A DNA stretch of 64,000 nucleotides from Musa acuminata AAA Group (taxonomy: Eukaryota > Streptophyta > Magnoliopsida > Zingiberales > Musaceae). The stretch spans positions 49,686,001 through 49,750,000 of the forward strand of contig NC_088335.1 of assembly GCF_036884655.1 (NCBI RefSeq), given 5' to 3'. A model generated the notes under the pieces. That model had not been told where the DNA came from. It made no database searches and worked only from the letters and a program-made list of their open reading frames with translations. Of the stretch, positions 1 to 10,955 are shown piece by piece. Position 1 is the first letter of the stretch. Each line of letters begins with the position of its first letter. The position numbers were made by a program, and so were the translations under genes.

Positions 1-159
1 TAAGATTTAAGGTTCTAAGACTACAATACTGAGTTGTCTGCTTTGTAACTTAACTTTGCTTAGTTGATACCGTTAGAAAATGTGCTCTCACCAAATGAAC
101 AGACAATCTCATCCTACCACCATTATTATTATCTTACACCATTACAAAACCAAAATTTA

Positions 160-503
160 ATCATTAGATGAATGTACCATCTGCTCAGTGCTTTTTCTGG
201 GAAATTGGATGAAACAACGGCTAGTTGTTTCATTGGATACATTGCATCCTTTGGAATGTGCATCACAAAGTTGAAGATTAAGTAAAAATTCCTTCACTTG
301 AATCCATAATAAAAAAAAGTTATATGAATTGAAAGATATGTATGAGCTGCTGAAAAACTGCACGAGATGCCAAGTATTGCTTATTGATACAACAATATCT
401 TTACATGTTTGGGCACTGACGGAGTCTGCAGGAATGAGTACTCCCTGAAATGAATTTGTGGCCCAAATTCATCTTTAGAAAGGCCATAGACCATGGTATG
501 AAT
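160..503 (-). other. Possible terminal exons of an unidentified gene
   Basis: On the minus strand a stretch ending at 503 follows a good acceptor (TTTGCAG) and reads IHTMVYGLSKDEFGPQ, continuing to about VPKH near 400. A second open stretch, about 297 down to 160, reads VKEFLLNLQLCDAHSKG and ends in a stop. Together they look like the last exons of a protein-coding gene, because the residues are not low-complexity and both acceptors are plausible. A canonical donor (CAT|GTAAAG) would put the second piece out of phase, so the join is unclear or the gene is decayed. I do not recognise the family. Confidence 0.3.
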
Positions 504-1260
504 CTGCAAAGGTGAATCAACTTTAATCAGATGATAAAAAATGTGATTACCCATCTTTTTTTCTTATTGTATTAGTCAACACAGACAAAAATGTGATTAT
601 CCAACTTTGATTGATTGCGTTAGTCAACTGCTCAGTGATTAACCTTTTTTTTTTTCACAAGTTTCATTGCAGCATTGCACTATTAAGATTTCTGATCATT
701 TATAATGGGAAATGTCATTTGTCTTGAAACAAGAGGTAAAATGTTCAAACATTAATGAAATAAAAAATTGTAGACTAAGGTCGAGATACAGATTCAAGTA
801 ATTATTTATGGGTAAGATGAGGTTTTTAGAATTACTAGTGCAATAGAATCTCCTAGTCGTTGAGTGGTCATTAGTTTCAAAACCTCTGGCCAAGCACAAG
901 TACCATTTGTAGATTATAATAGTCCGACTTCCAAATTACTCGTTACTTGTAATTTCATCAGTAAATCCATGTACAGTTTGAGATTTATCTATGGTGCACT
1001 AGAAGGTCCTTATTCTCAATGTCTGGCCAAGCACAAATACTGTTTGTAGACTTTCAAATTACTTCTTTACATTTAATTAGTAAATCCATGGAGAGTGGAG
1101 TTTCGGATTTAGCTATGGGTAGATTCTTGTTAAAGTTTTATTATCCAAGTTATCCTTCTGAGATGTTTCATACTTTTTTCCGAGCTACTAACCACTACTT
1201 GTGTCAAGTTCAGTTCCCACTCGAATAAACTTCCTCATGACTGCTACAGTTTAGGTCCTT
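504..1260. other. AT-rich stretch, no gene recognised
   Basis: No convincing exon is seen on either strand. A phrase beginning TCTGGCCAAGCACAA occurs twice, near 885 and 1020, each followed by related sequence (TTTGTAGA..., ...AGTAAATCCATG). This suggests an old local duplication of roughly 135 bp. Confidence 0.4.
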
Positions 1261-1434
1261 GTTGATTTTTTTGTTTCAGTAGGCTTCATTACGGCCTTTT
1301 GGTGATGGATTCATTACCACAATATTTTAGTTGCAATCTTTGTAATGGATTAATTACAGTTGTTGGCTATGAAGTTTTTGGAGCGAGAGGAACTTGCAAA
1401 TTAAAATTTTCAGAATTAAATTTTGAGACGTTTT
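1261..1434 (+). pseudogene. BIG-type ARF-GEF fragment (region after Sec7, mid-protein)
   Basis: The plus strand reads VDFFVSVG, then after a short divergent stretch VAIFVMD, stop, LQLLAMKFLEREELAN, stop, NFQN. Plant BIG proteins (large brefeldin-inhibited Sec7 guanine-nucleotide exchange factors for ARF GTPases at the trans-Golgi) carry a conserved block of this kind in the HDS region, with Ser-Leu-Arg-Gln in place of the first stop and Tyr in place of the second. At least three in-frame stops make it non-functional. The match ends where the TG-rich array begins. Identification is from memory of the family and not from a search. Other pieces of the same family lie at 9.76-10.95 kb and 17.03-17.2 kb. 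Confidence 0.6.
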
Positions 1435-4400
1435 GTGTTGTGTATGTTACGTGTATGTGTGTGTGTGTTTTGCATGAGTTGTATGTTTATGTTTGTGTGC
1501 AGTGTGTGTTGTGTATATTACGTGTGTGTGTAGTGTGTTGTTTGTGTGCCGTGTGTGTTATATGTGTGTAGTGTATGTTATGAGTTATGTATGTTGTGTT
1601 GTGTGTGTGTTGTGTATATTATGTGTGTGTTTTGTATGTTATGAGTTGTGTGTATATATGCATGTGTTAAAAGTTGTGTGTATAGTGTGTGTTATTATTA
1701 GTTATGTGTTGTGTATGTTGTGTGTGTAGTGTGTGTTGTTATTAGTTGTGTGTGTTGTTTATGTTATGTGTGTGTGTTGTGTGTGTTATATGTGTGTGTA
1801 TTGTGTGTGTGTTGTTATGTTTATATGTTTAGTGTGTGTTGTTATGAGTTGTGTGTAGTGTGTGTTCTGTATAGTGTGTGTGTGTGTTCTATTTAGTATG
1901 TGATGTGTGTGTGTATGTGTTTATGTGTTGTGTGTTTGTGGTGTGTGTTTTGTATTTATGTGTGTGTATGTTTTTGTGTGTTATATGTTTATGTATGTTG
2001 TATATCATGTGTTGTGTGTGTGAAGTGTGTGTTTGTATTGTCTATGTGTGTTATGAGTTGTGTGTCATATGTGTTTGTATTATGTGTTGTGTGTATGTTA
2101 TGTGTATTGTATTATGTGTGTTGTGTTGTGTGTGTGTGTTTTGTGTTATGTGTTGTGTATGTATGTGTTGTATTGTGTTTGTTTCGTCTTCTATATTGTG
2201 CGTGTGTGCTGTGTGGTGTGTGCGTTTTGTTTATTTTGTATGTTGTGCTTGTGTGTGTTGTCTATGTTGTGTGTGTGTTATGTATATGTGTGTTTATTCT
2301 AAGTGAGTGTATTGTGTGTGTTTGTCGTGTGATATGTGTGTTTGTTTGTTTTGTAAGTTGTGTGTGTATATTTGTACCATTTATGTGTGTGTATGTTTAT
2401 TTTTTGTATGTGCGTATTTGTTTTATGTGATATGTGTGTGTGTATGAATGTGTGTGTGTTGTGTGTATGTAGTGTGCATTGTTATGAGTCGTGTGTGTAT
2501 ACGTGTATTGTGTATGTTATGTGTGTGTTGTGTGTAGTATGTGTTTTTATCAGTTGTGTGTATATGTACGTGTGTTATGTATGTTATCAGATGTGTATGT
2601 ATTTGTGTGTGTATGTTGTGTATGTTGTGTGTGTGTGTGTTGTGTATGTATGTGTGTTGTGTATGTCATATATTGTGTGTGTAGTGTGTGTATATTGTGT
2701 ATGTTTGTGTGTTGTGTTTTGTGTGTGTATGTTGTGTCTTTTGAAGTGTTGTGCTTTTTTTGTGTTTTGTGTTGTTTGTGTTGTGTTTTGTTTTATTGTG
2801 TATGTTATGTGTATAGTTTGTATTGTTTTAAGTTCTGTGTGTATGTGTGTGTGTTGTGTGTAGTATGTATTGTTATGAGTTGTGTGTGTGTGTATCTTTT
2901 GTGTTGTGTGTTGTTTTTATGTTTGTTGGTTTTTGTGTATGTTATGTGTGTGTTTATATATTGTGTGTGTGTGTTGTTTGTGTATGTATTATGAGTTGTG
3001 TGTATTGTGTATGTTATATGTGTGTGTGTAATGTGTGTTGTTTGTGTGTGTTTTATAAGTTGTTTGAGTATGTGTGCATGTTTGTTGTGTATGTGTGTTT
3101 GTTGTGTATATTGTGTGTATGTGTATTATTATGTGTTGTGTGCTTATGCGTATGTATTGTGTATATTATGTGTGTGTAGTGTTTTCTGTTATGAGTTGTT
3201 TGTGTTATGTTTGTGTCATCTGTATATATATTATGAGTTGTGTGTACATGTGTATGTTATGAGTTATGTGTGTATGTGTGTTTGTGTTATCAGTCGTGTG
3301 TGTGTGTTGTGCATTTTATGAGTTATGTGGGTATGTGTGTTTGTGTTATCAGTCGTGTGTGTGTGTTGTGCATGTTATGAGTTATATGTATATGTGTTGT
3401 GTATGTTATGCGTGTGTGTGTATTTTTATGAGTTGTATGTGTATGTGTGTGTATTGTGTATGTTATATGTGTATGAGTTGTATGTGTGTTGTGTATAGTG
3501 TGTTGTTATGATATGTGTGTTTGTGTGTGTGTGTGTGTGTCTGTGTGTTGTTATAAGTTGTGTATGTATTGTATATATTATATGTGTTATGTATGTTGTG
3601 TGTGTGTGTTGTGTATAGTATGTTGTTATGAGTTGTGTGTATATGTTTATGTTGTGCATGTTATGTGTGTGTGTTGTTATAAGTTGTGTGTGTGTGTGTG
3701 TTGTGTATGTTTTGTGTTTATGTAGTGTGTGTTATGAGTTGTGTGTATTTGTATGTGTTGTGTATATTATGTGTGTGTGTTGTTACAAGTTGTGTGTGTA
3801 TGTGTTTGTATTATGTATGTTGTGTATGTGTGTAGAATGTGTTGTATGTATGTGTATTGTGTTTGTGTTGTTTATGTTATTGTATTATTTTTGTGTGTGT
3901 CGTGTGTGTAGTATGTATGTGTATTGTGTGTATGTAGTGTATGTTATGTGTTGTGTATGCATATGTATTGTGTGTGTTATTTATGTTATTTTCGTGTGTG
4001 TTGTTTATTGTGTGTGTATGTTGTGTGTTATGTGTATGTATATTGTGTATGTGTAGTGTGTGTTATATGTTATGTGTATTGTTTGTGTTATTTTCGTATG
4101 TGTTGTTTATTGTGTGTGTGTGTTGTGTGTATATATATTGTGTGTGTGTTGTGTATGTTATGTATGTGTGTATTGTTATAAGTTGTGTGTGTATGTGTTT
4201 GTATTTGTGTTGTGTATATTATTTGTGTGTGTAGTATGTGTTGTGTGTATGTGTATTGTATGTGTGTTGTTTATGTTGTATTGTTTTTGTTTGTGTAGTG
4301 TGTTGTAGTGTTGTGTGTATTATGTATTATGTGTTATATGTATATATATATGTATTGTGTGTGTTGTTTGTGTTATTTTCGTGTGTTGTTTATTGTGTAT

Positions 4401-4925
4401 GTGTATTGTGGATGTGTAATGTGTGTTCTGTGTTGTTTGTATATATGTATTATGTGTATTGTTTGTGTTATTTTTGTGTGTGTTGTTTATTGTGTGTATA
4501 TTATATGTCTATGTTGTGTGTATATGTATGTGTATTGTGTTGTGTGTGTAGTGTTTTGTTGTGTGTATGTGTATTGTGTTGTGTGTATTTATATTGTGTG
4601 TGTGTTGTGTGTGTATGTAGTGTGTGTAGTATGTGTTGTGTGTATGTAGTGTGTGTAGTATGTGTTGTGTGTGTTTATATTGTGTGTGTGTTGTGTGTGT
4701 ATGTAGTGTGTGTTGTGTGTATTTTGTATTGTGTATTTGTTGTTTTTATTGTTGTATTATTTTTGTATGTGTTGTGTGTGTAGTGTATTGTCTCTTGTGT
4801 GTATGTGTATTGTGTGTGTAGTGTGTGTTATGTATTGTATATATGTGTATTGTTTGTATTTGTATTATTTTTATGTGTGTTGTGTGTATTTGTGTATTGT
4901 TTGTGTATTATGTGTATGTGTCCTA
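1432..4925 (+). repeat. TG-rich array A (3.5 kb) with higher-order phrase
   Basis: About 3.5 kb of almost pure T, G and A on the plus strand, built from TGTGTG tracts broken by TATG, TTATG and GTATTG. A phrase close to GTTATGAGTTGTGTGTGTATG recurs more than a dozen times, mainly between 1.6 and 3.8 kb. From about 3.85 kb a second phrase, close to TTGTTTGTGTTATTTTCGTGTG, takes over (for example near 3980, 4080, 4370 and 4460). C is nearly absent from the plus strand. Long Cys/Val/Tyr-rich open frames here come from the repeat and are not genes. Confidence 0.9.
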
Positions 4926-4959
4926 ATACTATTTCAAAATCATCAAATTTCATCATCAG

Positions 4960-5542
4960 AACGCAGACCCATTAATGGACGGTCAGGATCGTTTTTACGG
5001 TGCACGCCATCCTTCCAGTGCCCGCTGTCACGTATAAGTACTCCTATGAAGGCTTCCCCGCCTTTGGAGTGCCCTGCCGACTCGAGACCATGGTGGAGTC
5101 CCCGAGGCTGGAGCGGGAAATCCGAAGCCGAAGCCTCGCGCTCGGTGACGTTCCACGAGAGCTGGTGGCAGCGGAGGCGGGGAAGACGTGGATCCTAGAT
5201 TTCCTTTACCGTCCTCACGTACAGGACGGCGAAATGGGCGGTTTTGCTCCGCAAACGCGAGACCTTTCTGCTCTTTCCTCTTGGGCTATTTTCCGGCGGA
5301 AGTTCCTCCCCAGATGGCTCTTCCGTTCCAGAAGCGGTCCATCGACGGCGGTGGCGAACAGACGGGGCTCGGAATGGGTGGTACGGTGTTCTTCTCGAGG
5401 TGTCGCCGAAAGAAGAGGAAGGGGAAAGAAAGGACAGAGGAGGGGGAGGAGAATAGAAGAGAAAAGGTGGCCTCTCCTGATTCGAAGATGACGAAGGGGA
5501 TCAATGGAGGGGCTGGCGTCCGCTCGTTGGATGCGTTCGCAG
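4960..5542 (+). pseudogene. GC-rich first-exon-like segment, possibly of the POLAR-like pseudogene
   Basis: This is a sharp GC-rich island with open frames in several phases, ending at a consensus donor (TTCGCAG|GTACGTG) near 5541. Such an island is typical of monocot first exons. No conserved domain is recognisable. Its position and orientation fit a first exon for the POLAR-like fragments downstream, but this link is inferred only from order and strand. Confidence 0.35.
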
Positions 5543-5975
5543 GTACGTGTGGGATGTCGAGTCCTCTTTGAGTTCTTATGTGTAGTTGTAGGCTAAGTGT
5601 TCGACGTTTGGTTCATGCTAGAACAAAAAGGAAGGAGTCTCAAAACTCTCTAAGAACTCACCTTTTTATGAAGCATGCCCACGAGTCTCTTCCCCGAAAC
5701 TTCGTCATCATGATAGTCTCTCAAACTCCAAAGGAGAGCAAAGAAGAGAGTCACAATAGAGAATATTTACCGGATAAAAAGGAAAACTGGGGTTTGGATA
5801 GAGATGCTTGATGTTTCTTCCACCATTTCTCTCGTACGTTTCATAGGGCATCCATAAGTTTTATTTCCATGTATATTTAGTGACCGAGGTCTTTTTGCTT
5901 CACAGATATAGTCAATTATATTATGTTTTTAGTCTTTTTTTTTTCTTAATTCAAATATGGTGGAATCCTTCTGCA

Positions 5976-6690
5976 GGCATGGGAATTAAAGGCTACATTA
6001 GAGAAAAGAATTAGGTAAAGAAGGTGAGCCATCCACATCGAGTGAATGTCTTAGCTCCTACATTGCTGGTAGTTCTTGACTACCAGGTTCCTCCATTGCT
6101 GGTGTATGCCAATTTTTCAGCACAAGATTTGGGTTTTAATCTAAATTTTTAACTTTGCATCTTCTTCAATCAAGTTTTTCCATTAAATTCCTCGTTTTTG
6201 TATTTGTTACTATTCTGTGGTCTGAGAGTTCAATGTCACATCTTTGACCTGCAGGAGCTAGGAAGCCGAAAGAGATATCTTTTGACATAGGAATGGGAGT
6301 GGGTATGGCTTTCATCCTGTTCAGGTGGGCGACTGAATTGAACAAAATGAAGGAGCAATGAATTCAAATGGAAATGCTGTTCAAATAAATTAAAGATGTA
6401 ATCCCAAAGATAGGCGATGATTTTGGCATCTTAAGATCAAATCATGATATCACATCATCATCATCAGATTGTCGTGGGAATGCCAGTAAATGCAATCAGA
6501 ATCAAGGGGCAAGTTTTCATATGGAAGAGGCTAAGTCTACCATTGAATCTGATGGGCATTCGAATTATGTGATTAGCACCGAGAAACGAAATATAGATCA
6601 ACTGGAAGCAAAGTTAGAGTTCGAATTAGAGCAGCTGCAGCTTGAGTTGGACAGGGAGGATTCAGTAATGATCTCAGAATGAGGGCAAAT
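5976..6690 (+). pseudogene. POLAR-like protein gene, decayed
   Basis: After an acceptor near 6254 (GACCTGCAG) the frame reads KEISFDIGMGVGMAFILF, then TELNKMKEQ, stop, IQMEMLF, K, stop, IKDVIPK, and later NIDQLEAKLEFELEQLQL. Proteins of the POLAR family (polarly localised scaffold proteins of asymmetric stomatal-lineage divisions) share a glycine-rich hydrophobic segment followed by a short coiled coil and a C-terminal block with a QLEAELE-type core, and this order is kept. Three in-frame stops (after KEQ, after LFK, and before GQIEV near 6680) show decay. A small possible exon lies at 5976-6014 after a TTCTGCAG acceptor. Assignment rests on remembered motifs. Confidence 0.5.
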
Positions 6691-7079
6691 AGAGGTATTC
6701 TTCTTCTCAGTAAATCTGTTCTCCTTATTGGGAATGTTGTTTTAATAACTAGCATTTGTTGAAATGGAGAAATTATTTTGCATATACCATGAAATTTAGC
6801 TTAGATCATAATATGACCCACTAACTTTTTAATGAACCTAATGAACCTGCCTCACCTTTTTTTAAAAATTTTGGAACATTCTTTTATGATTCCTATATAA
6901 TAGTTTTGTTGATACCAAGTAGACTAGGTACAGTATAAATTACTGATTATAAGGCTTCTTGGGCCCCATAGTGAGTTCGATATGATAAGTCATCATTTGG
7001 GATGGTCCAGATTGTGTTTTGGGTTATATATCTCTTCGCAAGCCATTTGACTCAAAGGGAATCTTCTTGGAGGCTATCG
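6691..7079. other. No recognisable feature
   Basis: AT-rich sequence between the POLAR-like remnant and the LINE remnant. Nothing supported was found on either strand. Confidence 0.4.
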
Positions 7080-8712
7080 CGCAAATGAATTGAAGTAAAT
7101 ATGCTTGGTTTAGGGTATAAAGATTTTGAATGCCATGTTCCTCTCCTTGTAATGGATTGTATATGTCTTGCCAAGCAACTTTGTGGAGGCCTTTAATGTC
7201 ATCTCCTTGTCATAAGAAATGAGCCATTATTTGTTCTAGTCGATGAATTACCCTCCGTGCCAAGCAACTCCTAGTGTATGCTTGTGGAGCTTCAAGAATA
7301 TATTGCAAATAAAGGTACATGTTGGATCTATGATTTCTCATATAATTAGAAATGAGGACACCTTTCTTTGGCTTGATCCGTGACACGCAAGAGGTATTCT
7401 AAAACTTGTTGTTGGGGACTATATTGATTATGAAATTTCCACTAACCCTTTAGCTAGAGTTTTTGAAATTTGCAAGGATGGAGTGTGGGTTGTTGGCCAC
7501 CCCCATTCACCAGCTTTAATCCTCGTTTGGGATGCTATTCTTGACATTATCACTTTCCCTCATTCTCGGAATGATTGTGTGGTGTGAAAGCCTTCAACTT
7601 TTGGAGTTTTTACACTTAAATCAGCTTACACAGCAATGGATGAGCCTTCAAATATGGTTGCATGAAGTAATCTTGTCAGGTTTAAGGGCAACATACCAAG
7701 GTATTCTTTCATCTCTTGGCTTGTTTGTTTAAACATGTTGAGCACTTTGGATAGATTGATAAAGTGGAGAATCTGCACCAATTCCTCTTGCTACTTATGC
7801 AGTCAAGAAGATGAAAGCATGCATCGCCTATTTTTTTGATTGCACTTTCTCATCACTGAGTGTGGGGAGCCATTTTGAGCAGATGCGACCTATCCCACTC
7901 GCCACAGGGGTGGAACATAGAATTTATACGGGTATGCAATCATTGGAAAAACGAGAGTTTCATAAGTCGAATTGAGAAACTATCTTTCACAGCTATCATA
8001 TATCATATCTGGGTTTAGAGGAACCACATATTTGAGTCAAACACCTAAAGATCTCTAGATATTATTATTTCAGTCTTTGTGCAAGATGTGAGTAGGAGAA
8101 TGCAAAACGAATCCACGATTGTAGTAGACATCGCATCAACTCAAGCCATTGTCGCAAATTGGAATCCATGCCCAAACTTCGCAACACTTAAGTCTACGTG
8201 GCACCACTAGACCCCTCCCATTGAGGGTATTATTGTCATATATACTGATGCCTCTGTCTCTACTTCCATAGTTGGGTTGGGATGTGTTTTTTGAGACTAT
8301 TTTGGAAGCCCCATTTGTGCTATGACGAAAAGCAGATCAAAGGAAGATCTCATTCTACTACATGAATTATAAGCTATCCTCCTTGTCCTTTTGAAGCTAA
8401 AAGAAGAAAATTTCGCTTGATCCATCTTTGGTCTGATTCACAAGTCGTTGTGGATATTCTCAACAGTTGTAATAATGTGTCAGGGTGTTACCAAATTACT
8501 TTAAGAATATATTCATGCTATTTAAGAGAGCTTCGAGATTCTGGAATTCTTTTTCATCCTTTAAGAAGCTAAGAAGTCAGCTGACTTCCTCACCCATCTG
8601 TGCAAGTCCAAAGAGAAGATCTTGCTACCCCCCTCAGGGTTTCCGGACGAATTGTGGAGGTTGATTGAAGTTGATGTGTATAAGAGGGAATATGTTAGAC
8701 TAGTGTGATTCT
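7080..8712 (+). mobile_element. Degenerate non-LTR retrotransposon (LINE), 3' end with zf-RVT and RNase H
   Basis: Read across frames, the plus strand gives GVFTLKSAYTAMDEPS, FKGNIPRYSFISWL, and a zinc-knuckle-like CYLCSQEDESMHRLFFDC near 7790-7850, the pattern of the zf-RVT domain that follows reverse transcriptase in plant LINEs. From about 8230 it gives IVIYTDASVSTSIVGLG, the first strand of an RNase H fold with its catalytic Asp, and near 8430 LWSDSQVVVDIL with the next Asp. Frameshifts and stops are frequent, so it is inactive. The reverse transcriptase core is not visible, which suggests 5' truncation. Confidence 0.65.
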
Positions 8713-8744
8713 CATGGATTCTTTGTATGACTTAGTTACATCTC

Positions 8745-9856
8745 TATATATCTAGTAGTTATATATGATGATGATGTGTACATGTAATATGTGATGTGGA
8801 CAGATGATCATAAACCGTGTGACGTATATGTACATGTGATATGATTATTATTATTATTGGGGCCTACGAGCTTTCAATTTTATTCTCGTTTATTGTTGAG
8901 CTTATGTGCTTATGATTAAGTTATAATCACATGAGGAGGCTCTACGGGAGCGTAGAGGCAATAGCGAGAACCACGAGGTCGAGATGGACCATCGCGATGC
9001 ATGAAGATGCGTAGAGATGCCGATTGAACCGATGAGAACGAGATGAATGATCATAGGGCATGGAGATGCGTCACTGCATACATAAATCTTGATGTGAGTG
9101 ATTAAGCCCATTGGCTCAGGCTTGATCACCTTAGGATGTGGTCCATGATCATCTGATATGATTTGTCATGTGATGTGTGATTGCTAACATACCTACTAAA
9201 TATGTATATATATTTTTTCATACGATGTAGATATATATTAAATATGTATGTGTATGATATGTCATAGGAGATCAAATTAAAATCCCCTCTTTCGATAAAA
9301 TTAAGTCGGTAAATGTAAGATAATTAGATTGACCCATGTTGTCTTCCATCGTTATAGGTAGGAATCGATTCCCGACATAGGTTGAGTCCCTCGAGATTCA
9401 CCTATATCGCGATTCACTATCTTACCTATGACCTATGACATATAGATGTCACCGGTGACCTGAGGATGTGATATGCTTGGTCGAGTCCCTCGAGGGCATA
9501 TCATTGAATCAGACTCATCTTGTAATGATGATGATGGCTTAACCGAACATCATGGCTTGTCGAGTCTCTCGAGACCATGGAAGTTCGGAGGCTAAATAGG
9601 ATGGGAATAACAAAGGGTTGTGATTGACAAGAGTTACCTATCTTTACGGGCTTAGCGTGATTGGTCGAGTCTCTCGAGGTTATGTTAAGACGCCGATTGA
9701 ATCCCGATCCCCATTAGAGATTTGTCGGGGGTCTCCGATTCACATATCGGAGGAAGTTGTTTCAATTTATCAGAAAATATTACAGATATACTTAAATTGT
9801 GCAGGACACAAACTAACAGATCGGATTTCAAATACAAGCCAAACATTACACTGGAT
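8745..9856 (+). repeat. Dispersed repeat R1, copy 1
   Basis: A segment starting CTAGTAGTTATATATGATG and running through blocks such as CGATAAAATTAAGTCGGTAA and GGAATCGATTCC closely matches 16172-17126 in the same orientation, about 7.4 kb away. It contains repeated near-palindromes of the form TCGAGTCYCTCGAG (near 9388, 9482, 9560 and 9664). About 190 bp between two of these motifs are missing in the second copy. The right end includes the BIG C-terminal fragment, so the unit is not a simple transposon. Its origin is unknown. Confidence 0.7.
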
Positions 9857-9974
9857 ACTTCTTTTAGGTTCAGCAAAGAGAGAGGAATCGGCAGCTAGGG
9901 CATCATTGGCTGTATTGTCCTTGCAAGTCTTAAGTAGCTCGGAGAGAGATTCATTTAAAAGGAATTTATCTTAA
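9755..9974 (+). pseudogene. BIG-type ARF-GEF C-terminal exon fragment
   Basis: The open frame reads KILQIYLNCAGHKL, SNTSQTLHWIL, then LGSAKREESAARASLAVLSL and SSSERDSFKRNLS before a stop. The pattern LGSAK-EE-AARTSLVV-LQ-L--LERDSF is one I associate with the far C-terminal region of plant BIG proteins. It lies upstream of the Sec7-end fragment although it belongs downstream in the protein, so the locus has been rearranged. It shares its first part with the second copy at 17030-17126. Confidence 0.55.
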
Positions 9975-10150
9975 ATAAAAATATGATATTAATTTAAAAA
10001 TATACTATTAACAGTATATCAGTTACTATTAATAGTAGTTATAGGGAAAGAGAAGAACTGTTAATAATAACAGAGGGGATAAAACCAACAGAAAGTGACG
10101 AGAATAGCTACGAGAACGTTACTGTAAATGCAACCCAAGTTCTTTTACCA

Positions 10151-10955
10151 GTGCAGATACTCCATATGTTATTGATTATTCTTTGATAATGCTAAACACT
10201 GATGCACACAATTGCATGGTGAAAGACACGGTTTGTTACTGATGATTTTCTTTGGCAATCTTTAACTGCCGCTGTACTAAAATGTCAAACCTAATTTTCT
10301 TTGTAGATGTCAAAAGTCAAATTTATACGAATAATTGAGGAATGGATGATGGGAAGGATTTACCTGAAGATTATTTGAGTTATTTATATGATCAAATTGT
10401 GAAAAGTGAAATAAAAAATTAGTGTTGATTCATCAGCTCCACAGAGTAAGCAAACGAGCAGCATCAATAAGCTTTTGGGATTAGATAGGATTTCCAACTT
10501 GGTCAATTGGAAGCAAGCAGAAGAAAGAGCATTAGGTGCAAATGATTTGCTCATTAGGCACAACCAAGAACAGTTTAAAGCAAAAAGTGGAAAATCAGAG
10601 TAAGTCTAGTAGAAAAAGTGGATGATGTTATATCTTTTCCATGTTCATTTTGGATTTTTATTTTTATTGGTGACTTAGGTCTATGTTCTATGCTGCAACG
10701 GATACGGCAATCCTGAGATTTATGATTGAGGTTTGCTGGGCCCCCATGATGGCTGCTTTCTGTGTGATGCTTGACCAAAGTGATGACAAGTCTGCCACAG
10801 CACAGTGTTTGCAGGGCTTCCGATATGCAGTGCATGTCACCTCAGTGATGCATATGCAGACACAGAGAGATGCTTTTGTCACATCCGTAGCAAAAGTCAC
10901 ATACCTTCATTGTGCTGCGGACATGAATGTTGATGCTGTTAAGGTGAACCACTTG
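10151..10955 (+). pseudogene. BIG-type ARF-GEF fragment (end of Sec7 domain and following region)
   Basis: Exon-like pieces in order: [20 protein letters not shown] and MVKD (10151-10230), the late Sec7 helices with the hallmark LNTDAHN; then MSKVKFI (about 10307) and DDGKDLPEDYLSYLYDQIVK (about 10343); then, after a frameshift near 10422, SAPQSKQTSSINKLLGL, ISNLVNWKQAEERALGAN and QFKAKSGKSE to about 10602; then, after an intron, a clean exon at 10676-10940 with IEVCWAPMMAAFCVMLDQSD, CLQGFRYAVHV and RDAFVTSVAK. The order matches BIG proteins. Stops after VKDTVCY and EIKN, and the absence of flanking exons, show a pseudogene fragment. The last exon stays open and ends in a good donor (GTTAAG|GTGAAC). 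Confidence 0.8.

Noticed and set aside
1299..4821. Long open frames rich in Cys, Val, Tyr and Met
   Set aside because: They are translations of TGTGTG/TATG repeats in all frames. The same composition appears at 12.4-13.1 and 14.6-15.6 kb, and there is no start context or domain.
1432..4925. CRISPR-like or regularly spaced repeat system in the TG arrays
   Set aside because: Spacing is irregular, the intervening DNA is the same TG-rich sequence, and the genome is a plant.
5000..5571. Overlapping frames in the GC-rich island as independent genes
   Set aside because: Overlapping open frames in several phases are expected in GC-rich DNA. Only a first-exon role is plausible, and no domain is visible.
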